64,000 bases of DNA from Saprospiraceae bacterium (lineage in GTDB: Bacteria; Bacteroidota; Bacteroidia; Chitinophagales; Saprospiraceae): positions 1 through 64,000 of the forward strand of contig JAHBTW010000020.1 of NCBI GenBank assembly GCA_019638385.1. The letters run 5' to 3'. Position numbers and translations under genes: made by a program. Each line of letters opens with the position of its first letter. Within the stretch, counting starts at the first letter, position 1. Below are positions 47,552 to 56,615 of this stretch, in pieces. Under the pieces are notes generated by a model. That model had not been told where the DNA came from and searched no databases. It was given only the letters and a program-made list of their open reading frames with translations.

Positions 47552-47854
47552 TTACTGTCCGAAGGTTTCCAACCAGGCCAGCATACCGCCCTCTAAGTTG
47601 CGCACCTTGGAGAAGCCGGCTTGCTGTAGCATATATTGTACGGTAGCGCTGCGCTTGCCGGAGCGGCAATAAACGACCACCTCTTCCGCTTTGCGGTCTT
47701 CCAATTGTTCGGCAGCGGCGGGAAACTCCCCCATAGGAATGAGCAATCCGCCTATGTTGAATTCAGCATTTTCATACGGTTCGCGCACGTCCAACAGCAC
47801 AAAACTATCACCGCGGTCCATCTTGGCTTTCAACTCTTTTACGTCAATGTCCAT
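47552..47854 (-). CDS. Single-domain rhodanese
   Basis: This 100-aa protein has a rhodanese fold with active-site loop C63-R-S-G-K-R-S (VVYCRSGKRSA). FVLLDVREPYENAEFNIGGLLIPMGEF is the usual first half. It transfers sulfane sulfur via the cysteine. It is convergent with DinB (2 bp between stops). Confidence 0.92.
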   Translation of the reverse strand: MDIDVKELKAKMDRGDSFVLLDVREPYENAEFNIGGLLIPMGEFPAAAEQLEDRKAEEVVVYCRSGKRSATVQYMLQQAGFSKVRNLEGGMLAWLETFGQ

Positions 47855-47942
47855 TTTATTCAGATGTTTTTTTGTTTGTTGCTGGAATGGGCGCCCGTTA
47901 TACCCTCACCCATTGTACCCATTCGCTCCTCACCGGCCAAAT

Positions 47943-49394
47943 TCAATTATCCCTTAACACCCGTTTGACATTTCGGTTGAAGTTGTCGCGGATATCGTTG
48001 CCGTCAATAGCGTTTCCTTCCCACTCTGCCGGCGCGTTGCGATACAGGTCGCGCATCCACTGCGGGTTCTGGCGCTCGCCGATGGCGTCGGAGTGCAGCA
48101 ATATAAAATCGCCGGGCGCAAGGGAGGGGTTGTAAAAAATGAACTTGACGTTGTTTTGCCGGGTGACCGGAAAATGATAATACGACCATACCTCATACGG
48201 TGAAGCGGAGGCCTCCTGTTCACGGGTCTCCATGTCGTCGGGGGGGCCGTACTTGAGATACACATGGCCCCGGTCGGTTTCGAAGCCGCGCCGAAAACCG
48301 GAGATAAAAGTGTTGTCCACCGCCTGCACGATCTTCATGTACTGTCGGTAGGCGCCCTCCGGGGCATTGGGGTTTTGTTTGACCCAATGCGCAAATAGAT
48401 ACATGCGCTGCGCCGGCAGGCTGTCGCTTTTGATGATTAAATTCAGTGCTTCCATTTCTTTTCCGGCCAGCTTGGGCGTGAGTGCGCGCAGGCTGTATCG
48501 GAGTTCTTCCGCCGACAACTCGCCGACAAATTCTTCATCGAGATTGATCTGGCTCAAATCAAGGGCATCCAACCGCAAAAATGGGTTTTCGCGCCGGAAG
48601 GAAATGCTCTTCGCGCCGAGTAGTTCCTGTTCTCTGTTGCGAAGTTCCACCACGAGCCGGTAGTCGCCGGTGGGTACCCGGCTAATGTCCAATTGAATCA
48701 GGAGCGGTACGACCGGGGCGGGCGAGCGGCGCTTGTGAGCGATCATCACGGTACGGGGAGTGGGGTCTTCCGGCTGCTCAATGCGGTAACTCACCAAAAA
48801 GTCATCGTTGAGGGCGATGTCGGCATGATATATTTCGTGATAGAAGATCAGTTGGGAGGCGGTTCGGTCATATAAATGGAAGCCGAGCGGCGCCATAAAC
48901 AGGCCGTTTTTACAAAATGGATTGTCGGTAGTATCCTGATAAGCGGCTGCCAGCAATTGAATGTCTGATTGAAGGAGCGCCTCGCCCGTCATGCGAACGC
49001 TCAGGTCTGATCGGTATGTTTTTTCATTTTCCGGACGGTTCAGGTCGCGCAGTTCTGCCGTTAGTTCATAGTCGCCGTCGGGCAGGGCATAGCGTTTTAT
49101 GTCTATGAAATCGCCAGGCATGCGGAGGCGGGGGCTGTGCAGGGCAAACTTATCGTAGCGGGCGATCTCTCCGTCCTTTTTAAAGTACAACAATACTTCC
49201 ACTCCTGCCTGAAGCGTAGCGGAGTCTGCTGCGGGCACAAACTGAACGGAGGGCCCCGCAACGTGTAAATAGACTTCCACATAGCCTTTGCTTTCCGCCT
49301 TAAAGACACTAAAGGATACGCTCGCCTCCAAGGCCAGCCCTTCGCAAGCTGCTCCGCATAAGAGCAGCAGCCATAAAAGCCGCAATTTTTTCAT
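47943..49394 (-). CDS. GWxTD-domain protein
   Basis: This 483-aa protein starts at the ATG at 49394 (MKKLRLLWLLLLCGAACEGLAL, signal peptide). The conserved block near the C-terminus, FETDRGHVYLKYGPPDDME, is the GWxTD family signature, here with F in place of W. The N-terminal half is beta-rich (ELTAELRDLNRPENEKTYRSDL). The family is secreted and typical of Bacteroidota; its biochemical role is unknown. The longer upstream frame has no signal and is rejected. Confidence 0.85.
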   Translation of the reverse strand: MKKLRLLWLLLLCGAACEGLALEASVSFSVFKAESKGYVEVYLHVAGPSVQFVPAADSATLQAGVEVLLYFKKDGEIARYDKFALHSPRLRMPGDFIDIKRYALPDGDYELTAELRDLNRPENEKTYRSDLSVRMTGEALLQSDIQLLAAAYQDTTDNPFCKNGLFMAPLGFHLYDRTASQLIFYHEIYHADIALNDDFLVSYRIEQPEDPTPRTVMIAHKRRSPAPVVPLLIQLDISRVPTGDYRLVVELRNREQELLGAKSISFRRENPFLRLDALDLSQINLDEEFVGELSAEELRYSLRALTPKLAGKEMEALNLIIKSDSLPAQRMYLFAHWVKQNPNAPEGAYRQYMKIVQAVDNTFISGFRRGFETDRGHVYLKYGPPDDMETREQEASASPYEVWSYYHFPVTRQNNVKFIFYNPSLAPGDFILLHSDAIGERQNPQWMRDLYRNAPAEWEGNAIDGNDIRDNFNRNVKRVLRDN

Positions 49395-49771
49395 AGCTCC
49401 GGTTTTGATTGCAATATAAACAAAGTTCGTCTGAAATTGGATGCGGCGCGGCTCTTGCCAGGGCGACGGTTCAGCAGGAGTGGGCCAATATTTCATCCCG
49501 AAACATCTCATTGGGCGAGCAGTTGTCGTGCCAAACAGCATAAATTCATTTTTCCAGCCGGGCTTAAAGCATTAACTATTACAACCACGAATCTTTCCGG
49601 CGTTCTGATTTTTTCTTTTTAAGTTATTGTTAACCAATTGTTAAGACATGACATTGAATCCAAAGTGTGTGTACAGAGGAAAAAAGTGTAGTTTAAACCG
49701 TTAACTTCAGGGGAAAAATGTTTCAACATCAAAGAACGGGCTATTGCAACAAGAACCTACATTTGTGAAAG

Positions 49772-49882
49772 CAACCCGACAAAACGACATTCCAGTAAAG
49801 AATTAAAGATATACAAGATTGTTTTCATTTGGTTTTTTGGGGTTATACAAGAGGCAATTCAACAGAATTGCCTCCTTTTTTT
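49772..49882 (+). ncRNA. Candidate small RNA upstream of mreB
   Basis: An exact -7 box TACATTTG (49758-49765) is followed by about 110 nt with no start codon and a strong intrinsic terminator. The terminator pairs GAGGCAATTC (49851-49860) with GAATTGCCTC (49865-49874), loop AACA, then seven T from 49876. The direct repeat TATACAAG occurs at 49810 and 49845. The -33 element is not clear. Alternatively it is a leader or attenuator of the mre operon, but mreB lies 180 bp beyond the terminator. Confidence 0.4.
49851..49882 (+). terminator. Intrinsic terminator before mreB
   Basis: A perfect 10-bp stem (49851-49860 with 49865-49874) with AACA loop is followed by C and seven T. It ends whatever transcript enters from the left. 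Confidence 0.85.
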
Positions 49883-50066
49883 GTCCTTTTCTGTCAGGGG
49901 GGTAAATAAACGTTTCCACGGGTATAATAATCAATGGATTTTCCGTTCTTTTGCGCGGTAAACGAAAACACCCCTGCGGGAGCCGGGGCGCTTTCATCAG
50001 AAATATTCAACAATCATTGTGCCCGGTCTCGTCCGGTAGCAGGTGTAAAACAGGTAAAAACCTTCA

Positions 50067-51098
50067 ATGGGACTCTTCAGTTTTTTTCGCCAGGAACTGG
50101 CAATTGATTTAGGGACAGCCAATACGCTCATCATTCAGGAGGACAAGGTGGTGGTGGATGAACCGTCCATCGTCGCGATAGACAGAAAAACCAATACGGT
50201 CATTGCCGTGGGTAAACGCGCTATGCAAATGCACGAAAAAACCCACGAGGACATCAAAACGGTCCGCCCGCTCAAAGATGGAGTAATCGCCGACTTTCAG
50301 GCTGCCGAAAGCATGATTGAAGGGCTGATCAATATGATGGGCAAACGCCGCCGTTTCTTCTCTCATCTAAAAATGGTGATCTGTATTCCTTCCGGCATCA
50401 CAGAAGTAGAAAAGCGCGCTGTGTTCGATTCTGCCGATCATGTTGACTCCAAAGAAACTTACCTCATCCACGAGCCGATGGCCGCTGCTTTAGGTATCGG
50501 GTTGAACGTGGAAGAACCCGTCGGCAATATGATCATTGACATCGGAGGGGGAACCACCGAGATTGCCGTCATTGCGCTTTCGGGCATCGTGTGCGATCAG
50601 TCCATCCGCATAGCCGGCGACGAACTCACCAGCGATATTGTGAGCTACATGAAGCGCCAACACAATATCCTCATCGGCGAACGCACTGCCGAGCAAATCA
50701 AGATTCACGTCGGCTCCGCGCTCGCAGAATTGGACAACCCGCCGGAAGACTACGCCGTCAACGGGCGCGATCTGATGACCGGTATCCCCAAGCAGATCAA
50801 GGTGAATTATATTGAGATTGCCACCTGTTTGGACAAGTCCATTGCCAAAATTGAAGATGCCGTACTCAAAGCATTGGAACTGACGCCACCGGAACTCGCG
50901 GCCGATATATACCGCACGGGCTTGTATCTCACCGGCGGCGGCGCCTTGTTGCGCGGCTTGGATAAGCGCATCGCGACCAAAACGCGGCTCAATGTGCATA
51001 TTCCCGAAGACCCGCTGCGCGCAGTGGTGCGCGGTACCGGTATCGCCTTGAAGAATACGGATCGCTTCGCATTCCTTATTGACAGAAGGAGCGTGTAG
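50067..51098 (+). CDS. mreB: Rod-shape actin-like protein MreB
   Basis: This 343-aa protein has all actin-fold phosphate loops: LAIDLGTANTLI, MIIDIGGGTTEIAVIALSGIV, and LYLTGGGALLRGLDKRI. It forms membrane-bound filaments that guide the elongasome. It is followed by mreC (43 bp), mreD and mrdA in one operon. Length and motifs are normal. Confidence 0.97.
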   Translation: MGLFSFFRQELAIDLGTANTLIIQEDKVVVDEPSIVAIDRKTNTVIAVGKRAMQMHEKTHEDIKTVRPLKDGVIADFQAAESMIEGLINMMGKRRRFFSHLKMVICIPSGITEVEKRAVFDSADHVDSKETYLIHEPMAAALGIGLNVEEPVGNMIIDIGGGTTEIAVIALSGIVCDQSIRIAGDELTSDIVSYMKRQHNILIGERTAEQIKIHVGSALAELDNPPEDYAVNGRDLMTGIPKQIKVNYIEIATCLDKSIAKIEDAVLKALELTPPELAADIYRTGLYLTGGGALLRGLDKRIATKTRLNVHIPEDPLRAVVRGTGIALKNTDRFAFLIDRRSV

Positions 51099-51141
51099 CA
51101 CCTCTCAGGATAGTCTGCTTCCAGGCCCAAAACCATAAACC

Positions 51142-52044
51142 ATGCGCAACCTGCTTGAATTTCTGGCCAGGTTTGGTAGTTTTTTTCTTTTCATCCTGTT
51201 GGAAGCGGTATGCTTTTTCCTCATTGTTCGTTTTGACGATGGCAAAAACCGCATCTTCCTCAGTTCTACCAATGCCGTTGCAGGGTTTGCGCTGAAGCAG
51301 TACGATGCCATTGCCGACTATGCCACCCTTCCGCGCGAAATGAAGCAACTACAGGAGGAAAATAGCCGCCTGCGCGCTCAATTAGCTGATAATTACCTCG
51401 ATCCGTCCTATACAAAAGATACAATAGAGGAGTTGGTACGCAGACCGGACTCCATATACTCCAGAGCGCCCGACCGCGACAGCCTTTCGCTTCGCGACAC
51501 CCTGATTACCCAACGGTATGTATATATTCCGGCCAACGTCATTTCCAATTCCATCAATCGCCGCGACAATACCCTCACCATAGACCGGGGCACTTCGCAG
51601 GAAGTTACGCCACGCATGGGCGTCATCGGGCCGCAGGGCATCGTGGGCATTGTGCGCACTGTATCAAAAAACTACGCCTCGGTATTGTCCATTCTGCACG
51701 CCGAAACCAGCATATCAGCCTCGGTCAAACACAAAGGATACTTCGGGTCCTTAGTGTGGCGCAACCCGAAAGACCCCGGCACCATGAAATTGGAAGCAAT
51801 ACCCAAACACGCCGGGATTGCAGCGGGCGATACCATCGTGACCAGCGGCTTCTCGGGAATGTTTCCGGCAGGCATTTTCATCGGCACAGTAGCCTCCGCG
51901 CTGAGGGATACCACCGGCGATAATTTTCAAGATATAACCGTAAAGCTTGCCTTAGACATGGGCAACGTGAGTCATGTGTATGTAGTCCAAAACAAACAAC
52001 TGGAAGATTTGCGCAAAGTACAACCGGAGGGAGGTCGCCAATGA
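51142..52044 (+). CDS. mreC: Rod-shape protein MreC
   Basis: This 300-aa bitopic protein has an N-terminal transmembrane helix (FGSFFLFILLEAVCFFLIV). A coiled coil (YATLPREMKQLQEENSRLRAQLAD, about 53-76) is followed by two beta domains with MGVIGPQGIVGIVRTVSKNYASVLSI and VTSGFSGMFPAGIFIGTV, the MreC signature. It links MreB with PBP2. Its stop overlaps the mreD start (ATGA). Confidence 0.95.
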   Translation: MRNLLEFLARFGSFFLFILLEAVCFFLIVRFDDGKNRIFLSSTNAVAGFALKQYDAIADYATLPREMKQLQEENSRLRAQLADNYLDPSYTKDTIEELVRRPDSIYSRAPDRDSLSLRDTLITQRYVYIPANVISNSINRRDNTLTIDRGTSQEVTPRMGVIGPQGIVGIVRTVSKNYASVLSILHAETSISASVKHKGYFGSLVWRNPKDPGTMKLEAIPKHAGIAAGDTIVTSGFSGMFPAGIFIGTVASALRDTTGDNFQDITVKLALDMGNVSHVYVVQNKQLEDLRKVQPEGGRQ

Positions 52045-52562
52045 GTGGATTAGTCACATTGAATATCATCCGCTTTGCGGTTTTGTTACTCCTTCAGGTG
52101 TTGGTGCTCAAACGCCTGTCGCCGGGTATTGAGTCGTTCAACTATATTCATATTTTGCTCTACCCCCTGTTTATCATCCTGCTTCCCTTGCGCACGCCGC
52201 GGCCGCTTGTACTGCTTTTGGCATTTTTTATGGGGTTGTCAGTGGATATGTTCTACGATTCGCCGGGGATACACGCTGCTGCGAGTGTTTTTGCGGGGTA
52301 TTTGCGGGGCATTGTTTTGTATCAAATGGAGCCGCGCGGCGGGTATAATGTCAATTTCAGCCCTACCAAAGCCAAAATGGGCTTGCGGTGGTTTGCCGGG
52401 TATGCTTCATTGGTCATGGTGGGGCATCTTTTCTTTTATTTCTCGATGGAAGCGTTTACTTTTGCCTACCTGCTGGATACCTTTTTGAAAACGGTATTCA
52501 GTTTCATTGCCTCTATGGCATTTGTGTTTTCGTTTATGTTTGTATTTAATCCGGAATCTTAA
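52041..52562 (+). CDS. mreD: Rod-shape protein MreD
   Basis: This 173-aa membrane protein has five or six hydrophobic helices (IIRFAVLLLLQVLVL, YIHILLYPLFIILLPL, LLLAFFMGLSVDMFYDS). It lies between mreC and mrdA with a 4-bp overlap upstream and 15 bp downstream. Sequence conservation of MreD is low; the call rests on length, topology and position. Confidence 0.9.
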   Translation: MSGLVTLNIIRFAVLLLLQVLVLKRLSPGIESFNYIHILLYPLFIILLPLRTPRPLVLLLAFFMGLSVDMFYDSPGIHAAASVFAGYLRGIVLYQMEPRGGYNVNFSPTKAKMGLRWFAGYASLVMVGHLFFYFSMEAFTFAYLLDTFLKTVFSFIASMAFVFSFMFVFNPES

Positions 52563-52577
52563 AATCAACAGGGTACT

Positions 52578-54443
52578 GTGTCTAATATTTTCTCCGGTCG
52601 GCAACGGGTCATCCAGATGCTGTTTATAGCGGCGGCGGCAGCGCTCGTGGGCAAGGCCATGCAATTGCAGCTTTTCGACGAAGACTTCCGCAGCAAAGCA
52701 GGCGCCGCAGCCGTGGTGCGCAGCCCCAAGTACCCTGCGCGCGGCCTCATATACGACCGCAAAGAACGCCTGCTCATCCACAACAACCCCATCTACGATC
52801 TGATGGTCACCCACAGTCAGATAAAGAAAGATATAGACACCGCTACATTTTGCGAGTTGTTGGGCATCACGCCCGAATATTTCACCGCTGCACTTCGCAA
52901 AGACTTTAGCAGCGGCCGCTTTTCCAGAAATGTTCCCTTCGTTTTTTTGAGTAAAGTCTCCGCTGAAACGCATGGCCGGTTTCAGGAGCGCATGTACGAA
53001 TTTCCCGGCTTTCAAATGGTGCTGCGCAGCATCCGCGGTTATCCGCACCGTAATGCGGCCAATGTCCTGGGCTACATCCGGGAAGTAGATAACCGGGACA
53101 TTGAAAAATATCCGGGCGTATATATCCCCGGTGATTACATAGGCGCATCCGGTCTGGAGGCGGCGTATGAATCCATCCTGCGGGGACAAAAAGGCGTGAG
53201 TCATATCCTTAAAGATAATCTGGGCCGCAACATGGGGCCTTACAAAGGTGGGAAACTTGACAGCGCCGCCATATCCGGCGCCGACATCATCACTTCTTTA
53301 GACCTCGACCTTCAGGCTTATGGGGAGATGCTCATGCAAAATAAAATCGGAGGTATATTGGCCATAGAGCCGGCTACCGGTGAGATATTGGCCATGGTGA
53401 CGTCTGCATCCTACGACCCCAACGTGCTCACCATCACTCAAAAGCGGGGCGAAGCTTTTGCGGCGCTCAATCAGGACCCGCTCAAGCCCTTGTTCGACCG
53501 CTCCCTCATGGCGCAATATCCGCCGGGGTCTTTGTTCAAATCTGTACTGGGGCTGATCGCCTTACAAGAGGGCGTGTGGGACGTCAATCGCGGCGTAAGC
53601 TGCGGCGGTGCTTATTACCTCGGCGGACAGCGCTTGGTGGGCTGTCACGGGCACCCTTACTGCAGCAATTTGGAAACGGCTATTCAGCACTCCTGCAATG
53701 CTTATTTCGTTACGCTGTTCCGGGAATTAGTGGACAAATACGGGTTTTACAACCCCGCCAAAGGCTTAGACGAATACAACGAATACCTGACCAAATTTGG
53801 ACTGGGCGAGCCTCTGGGGATAGACATCCCCGGTGAGCGCTCCGGCAATTTTCCCACTTCTTCATACTACGACCAAGCATACTCCGGCAGCGGCGGCAAA
53901 TGGAATTCCGTTTGGATTCGCTCCCTCGGCATCGGGCAGGGCGAAATGTTGCTCACGAATGTGCAAATGGCCAACCTGGCTGCCATCATCGCCAACCGGG
54001 GGTATTTCGTACCTCCGCACCTCATCAAAGGATTCAAAAATGGAGCAGGAGAAATACCGCAGAAATACCGGGAGAAAAACTATGTGGGCGTAGATGCCCG
54101 GTTTTTTGAGCCGGTGGTTAACGGGATGGAAAAAGTTACGATTGCCGGTACGGCCCGCTCGGCCTTCATTCCCGGCATTCCGCTTTGCGGAAAAACCGGA
54201 ACGGCCGAAAACCCGCACGGGAAAGACCACTCCATTTTCTTCGGCTTTGCGCCCAAAGACAATCCCAAAATTGCCTTCGCTGTGTATGTCGAAAACGCAG
54301 GCTTCGGCGGCACTTATGCGGCGCCCATCGCCAGTCTTATGGTAGAAAAATACCTGACCGATACCATCAGCGCACCGCGCAAATTTTTAGAAAAACGCAT
54401 ACTTGATGCCAATCTGCTCGAATTTCAAAAGACAAAGCCGTAG
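52578..54443 (+). CDS. mrdA: Penicillin-binding protein 2 (elongasome transpeptidase)
   Basis: This 621-aa class B PBP starts with GTG at 52578. It has an N-terminal helix (VIQMLFIAAAAALVGKAMQLQLF), a pedestal domain with EFPGFQMVLRSIRGYPH, and a transpeptidase domain with the catalytic SxxK in PPGSLFKSVLGL (near residue 318). SCN in QHSCNAYFVT and KTG in CGKTGTAENPHGKDHS complete the active site. It crosslinks peptidoglycan for rod elongation. The usual next gene rodA is absent from this operon. Confidence 0.96.
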   Translation: MSNIFSGRQRVIQMLFIAAAAALVGKAMQLQLFDEDFRSKAGAAAVVRSPKYPARGLIYDRKERLLIHNNPIYDLMVTHSQIKKDIDTATFCELLGITPEYFTAALRKDFSSGRFSRNVPFVFLSKVSAETHGRFQERMYEFPGFQMVLRSIRGYPHRNAANVLGYIREVDNRDIEKYPGVYIPGDYIGASGLEAAYESILRGQKGVSHILKDNLGRNMGPYKGGKLDSAAISGADIITSLDLDLQAYGEMLMQNKIGGILAIEPATGEILAMVTSASYDPNVLTITQKRGEAFAALNQDPLKPLFDRSLMAQYPPGSLFKSVLGLIALQEGVWDVNRGVSCGGAYYLGGQRLVGCHGHPYCSNLETAIQHSCNAYFVTLFRELVDKYGFYNPAKGLDEYNEYLTKFGLGEPLGIDIPGERSGNFPTSSYYDQAYSGSGGKWNSVWIRSLGIGQGEMLLTNVQMANLAAIIANRGYFVPPHLIKGFKNGAGEIPQKYREKNYVGVDARFFEPVVNGMEKVTIAGTARSAFIPGIPLCGKTGTAENPHGKDHSIFFGFAPKDNPKIAFAVYVENAGFGGTYAAPIASLMVEKYLTDTISAPRKFLEKRILDANLLEFQKTKP

Positions 54444-55623
54444 CGGCGTATCCGCCCTAAAGGCTTTGTGGGTGTTAGCGGGCCTACTCTTTGCAGTGCT
54501 TCCCAACACCGTGCAGGCACAAGACGGCCTCCGCAGTTTGCGTCTTGTATTTGCCGGCGATATCATGGGCCACGAATCGCAACTCCGATCGGCAGAAGTA
54601 GAAAAGGATGTGCTGTATGACTACTCGCCCTGCTTTGAATTTGTAGCGCCCATTCTTAAAAAAGCCGATCTGGCCATCGGCAATCTCGAACTCACCCTGC
54701 CCGGCAAGCCGCCCTACACGGGCTACCCTATGTTTAAAAGCCCGGAAGAACTGGCCCTCGCTCTGCGCCATGCGGGTTTCGACCTATTGGTGACGGCCAA
54801 CAACCACTCCAATGACGGCGGCCTCAATGGCGTACTCAATACCCTCAACGCCTTGGATAATTACGGATTTTACTCCACCGGCACCTTTCGCAATGCCGCC
54901 GAACGCGCAGCTTTCTATCCGCTCATCGTGTATAAAAACGACTTCAAAATCGCCTTCCTCAACTATACCTACGGCACCAACGGCCTGCCCAATAAACCAC
55001 CCTCCATCGTCAACCTCATAGAGGAGGAGACCATTGCCGCCGATCTGGCTGTCGCCAAACAACTCAGCCCCGATTTCATCATCGTCATCATGCATTGGGG
55101 CGACGAATACCAGATCAACGAAAATGCCCGGCAACGCGAACTCGCCGGAAAGCTCATCGCTCAGGGCGCCGACTTAGTCATCGGGGGACACCCACATGTG
55201 ATACAACCCGTTAAGCAGGTAACTGCCCGCGATTCCATTAACAACACAGAAAGAACTGCCTGGACGGCCTACTCCCTCGGCAATTTCATCTCCGGCCAAC
55301 GCAAGCCCAATACCGACGGCGGCATGATCCTGGAAGTAGAACTTTTGAAAGACCTCTCCATCGGCCATACATTCGTCAACGACATCACGTTCATTCCCAC
55401 CTGGGTGTGGATAGAATCGGCCGGCGGTAAAAAGACCTACCGCATACTGCCCGTCTCCGCGTTTGAGCCGGAGAGCAGTCTGCCCCGCCTGCCCGAAACC
55501 GACCGGGCCGCCATGAAACGCCACGCCGCCGCACTCCGCAAACACCTTTCTATTCAGGAGCGGATCATCCGCCCGGAAGAGGTTTTGCCGGCCCCTGCGG
55601 TAAAGGCGGAAGGGGGGAAATAG
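54406..55623 (+). CDS. CapA-family putative metallophosphatase
   Basis: This 405-aa protein overlaps the mrdA end by 38 bp, if started at the ATG at 54406. It has a signal-like segment (ALWVLAGLLFAVLPNTVQA). The core has LVFAGDIMGHESQLR, NLELTLPGKPPYTGYP, NNHSNDGG, MHWGDEY and GGHPHVIQPV, the metal-binding motifs of CapA/PgsA poly-gamma-glutamate-type calcineurin-like proteins. It is likely an envelope enzyme. Its place after mrdA, where rodA is usual, is noteworthy. Confidence 0.88.
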   Translation: MPICSNFKRQSRSGVSALKALWVLAGLLFAVLPNTVQAQDGLRSLRLVFAGDIMGHESQLRSAEVEKDVLYDYSPCFEFVAPILKKADLAIGNLELTLPGKPPYTGYPMFKSPEELALALRHAGFDLLVTANNHSNDGGLNGVLNTLNALDNYGFYSTGTFRNAAERAAFYPLIVYKNDFKIAFLNYTYGTNGLPNKPPSIVNLIEEETIAADLAVAKQLSPDFIIVIMHWGDEYQINENARQRELAGKLIAQGADLVIGGHPHVIQPVKQVTARDSINNTERTAWTAYSLGNFISGQRKPNTDGGMILEVELLKDLSIGHTFVNDITFIPTWVWIESAGGKKTYRILPVSAFEPESSLPRLPETDRAAMKRHAAALRKHLSIQERIIRPEEVLPAPAVKAEGGK

Positions 55624-55991
55624 AGGTTTTCATTTATTGGGTTTTGGATATTGTATGCCGAAGGCGCCTTATTGAGCGTTGCTGCAAACGATGCGATGGC
55701 GCTCAGGCGCTCCGTCCTCAATTTATGTTCGGGCAAGAAAAACGAAATCCTTGAGCCGAAAAAAGTTCGTTCGCCGCTGCGTTCTGTTAGGGGCATTTCC
55801 GATCCATCTTTTCTTTTTCAACTCATTATCAACTACTTAATGCTACGCATTGCATTGGCACGATTGTTTTTGTACATAAAGTATCCTTCAACGGAAGGAA
55901 CTTAAAAAACCAAATTTTCAAACACCGCACGCAGCCATTCAGTAAGAACAGCATACCTTCTGAGGCGCCGCGTCAAAAAACATCCAACATC
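55624..55991. other. 368-bp intergenic region
   Basis: No gene, terminator or consensus promoter is convincing. It holds a short palindrome AAGGCGCCTT (55662-55671) and a fragment (55676-55800) that stays open on the minus strand but has no recognisable protein. It may be the remnant of an old gene. Confidence 0.4.
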
Positions 55992-56249
55992 ATGACTACA
56001 CTAATCATCTTCGCGCTCCTTGCATTGGCTTTTGCTTTATCAGCAGGCGCCGGCCGACACAGATACCACTCGCGGCCAATTACTCAACATGACTACATAC
56101 ACCACGATTATCGTTCCCGCAGGCCACAGAGAGGCTACGACGACTGGGATGAATGGGATGACTACGACGATCATCGCGGCAACCCGGTACTTGCCTGGAT
56201 ACTCGCCATTGTAATCTTCGGAATCTTGTTTTTTTATGTAACATCCTAA
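55992..56249 (+). CDS. Small membrane protein with two hydrophobic ends
   Basis: This 85-aa protein has an N-terminal hydrophobic helix (LIIFALLALAFALSAGAG), a very polar middle with many His, Tyr, Arg and Asp (YDDWDEWDDYDDHRG), and a C-terminal helix (VLAWILAIVIFGILFFYV). It may be a hairpin membrane protein with a charged loop. No family is recognised. Confidence 0.6.
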   Translation: MTTLIIFALLALAFALSAGAGRHRYHSRPITQHDYIHHDYRSRRPQRGYDDWDEWDDYDDHRGNPVLAWILAIVIFGILFFYVTS

Positions 56250-56261
56250 ACATCAAAGGCC

Positions 56262-56405
56262 ATGCATACTGACATCACCGCCGACCACGAAAGCAAAGGA
56301 TCACAATTTACTGATACTACACCACCCCCGCTCAAGCGCCAAACTCGTTCGCCACCATACGCTCTTTTCGGTAAGCATGTTGCGACAGCACAATCCGAAA
56401 AATGA
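56262..56405 (+). CDS. 47-aa polar ORF after the small membrane protein
   Basis: The ORF runs from the ATG at 56262 (MHTDITADHESKGSQ), 12 bp after the previous stop, to a TGA at 56405, just before the terminator at 56411. It is rich in Thr, Pro, Ser and Lys. It is supported only by position between a real gene and its terminator. Confidence 0.35.
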   Translation: MHTDITADHESKGSQFTDTTPPPLKRQTRSPPYALFGKHVATAQSEK

Positions 56406-56410
56406 CAACT

Positions 56411-56453
56411 GAAAGCGGTCGGGGGGCAAGCCTCCCACCGCTTTCGCTTTTTT
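56411..56453 (+). terminator. Intrinsic terminator before the 56.6-kb gene cluster
   Basis: GAAAGCGGT (56411-56419) pairs with ACCGCTTTC (56437-56445), with an inner GC stem (GGGGGGC with GCCTCCC) and T6 at 56448-56453. It separates the small membrane protein gene from the cluster that follows. Confidence 0.85.
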
Positions 56454-56615
56454 CGCCTCACCCGAAAAAACTTCGCCTACCTTTTCGTTTTTTTCGGGTT
56501 CTATAATAGCCTTAACATGCTTTATCGTTGATTATCAGCTACTTGATTTTTTTTAGTCTGTCGGTATGATTTTGGAACTAAAATTCGGATAAGAAAAGCC
56601 ACACAATGTCAAATC

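Larger units (their letters stand above)
49395..50066. other. 672-bp intergenic region before mreB
   Basis: I see no protein gene. It holds a plausible small RNA with intrinsic terminator (49772-49882, next entry). Upstream, around 49600-49700, there are AT-rich segments (TTGTTAACCAATTGTTAAG near 49627) that could be promoters. The 180 bp after the terminator should contain the mreB promoter. Confidence 0.5.
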
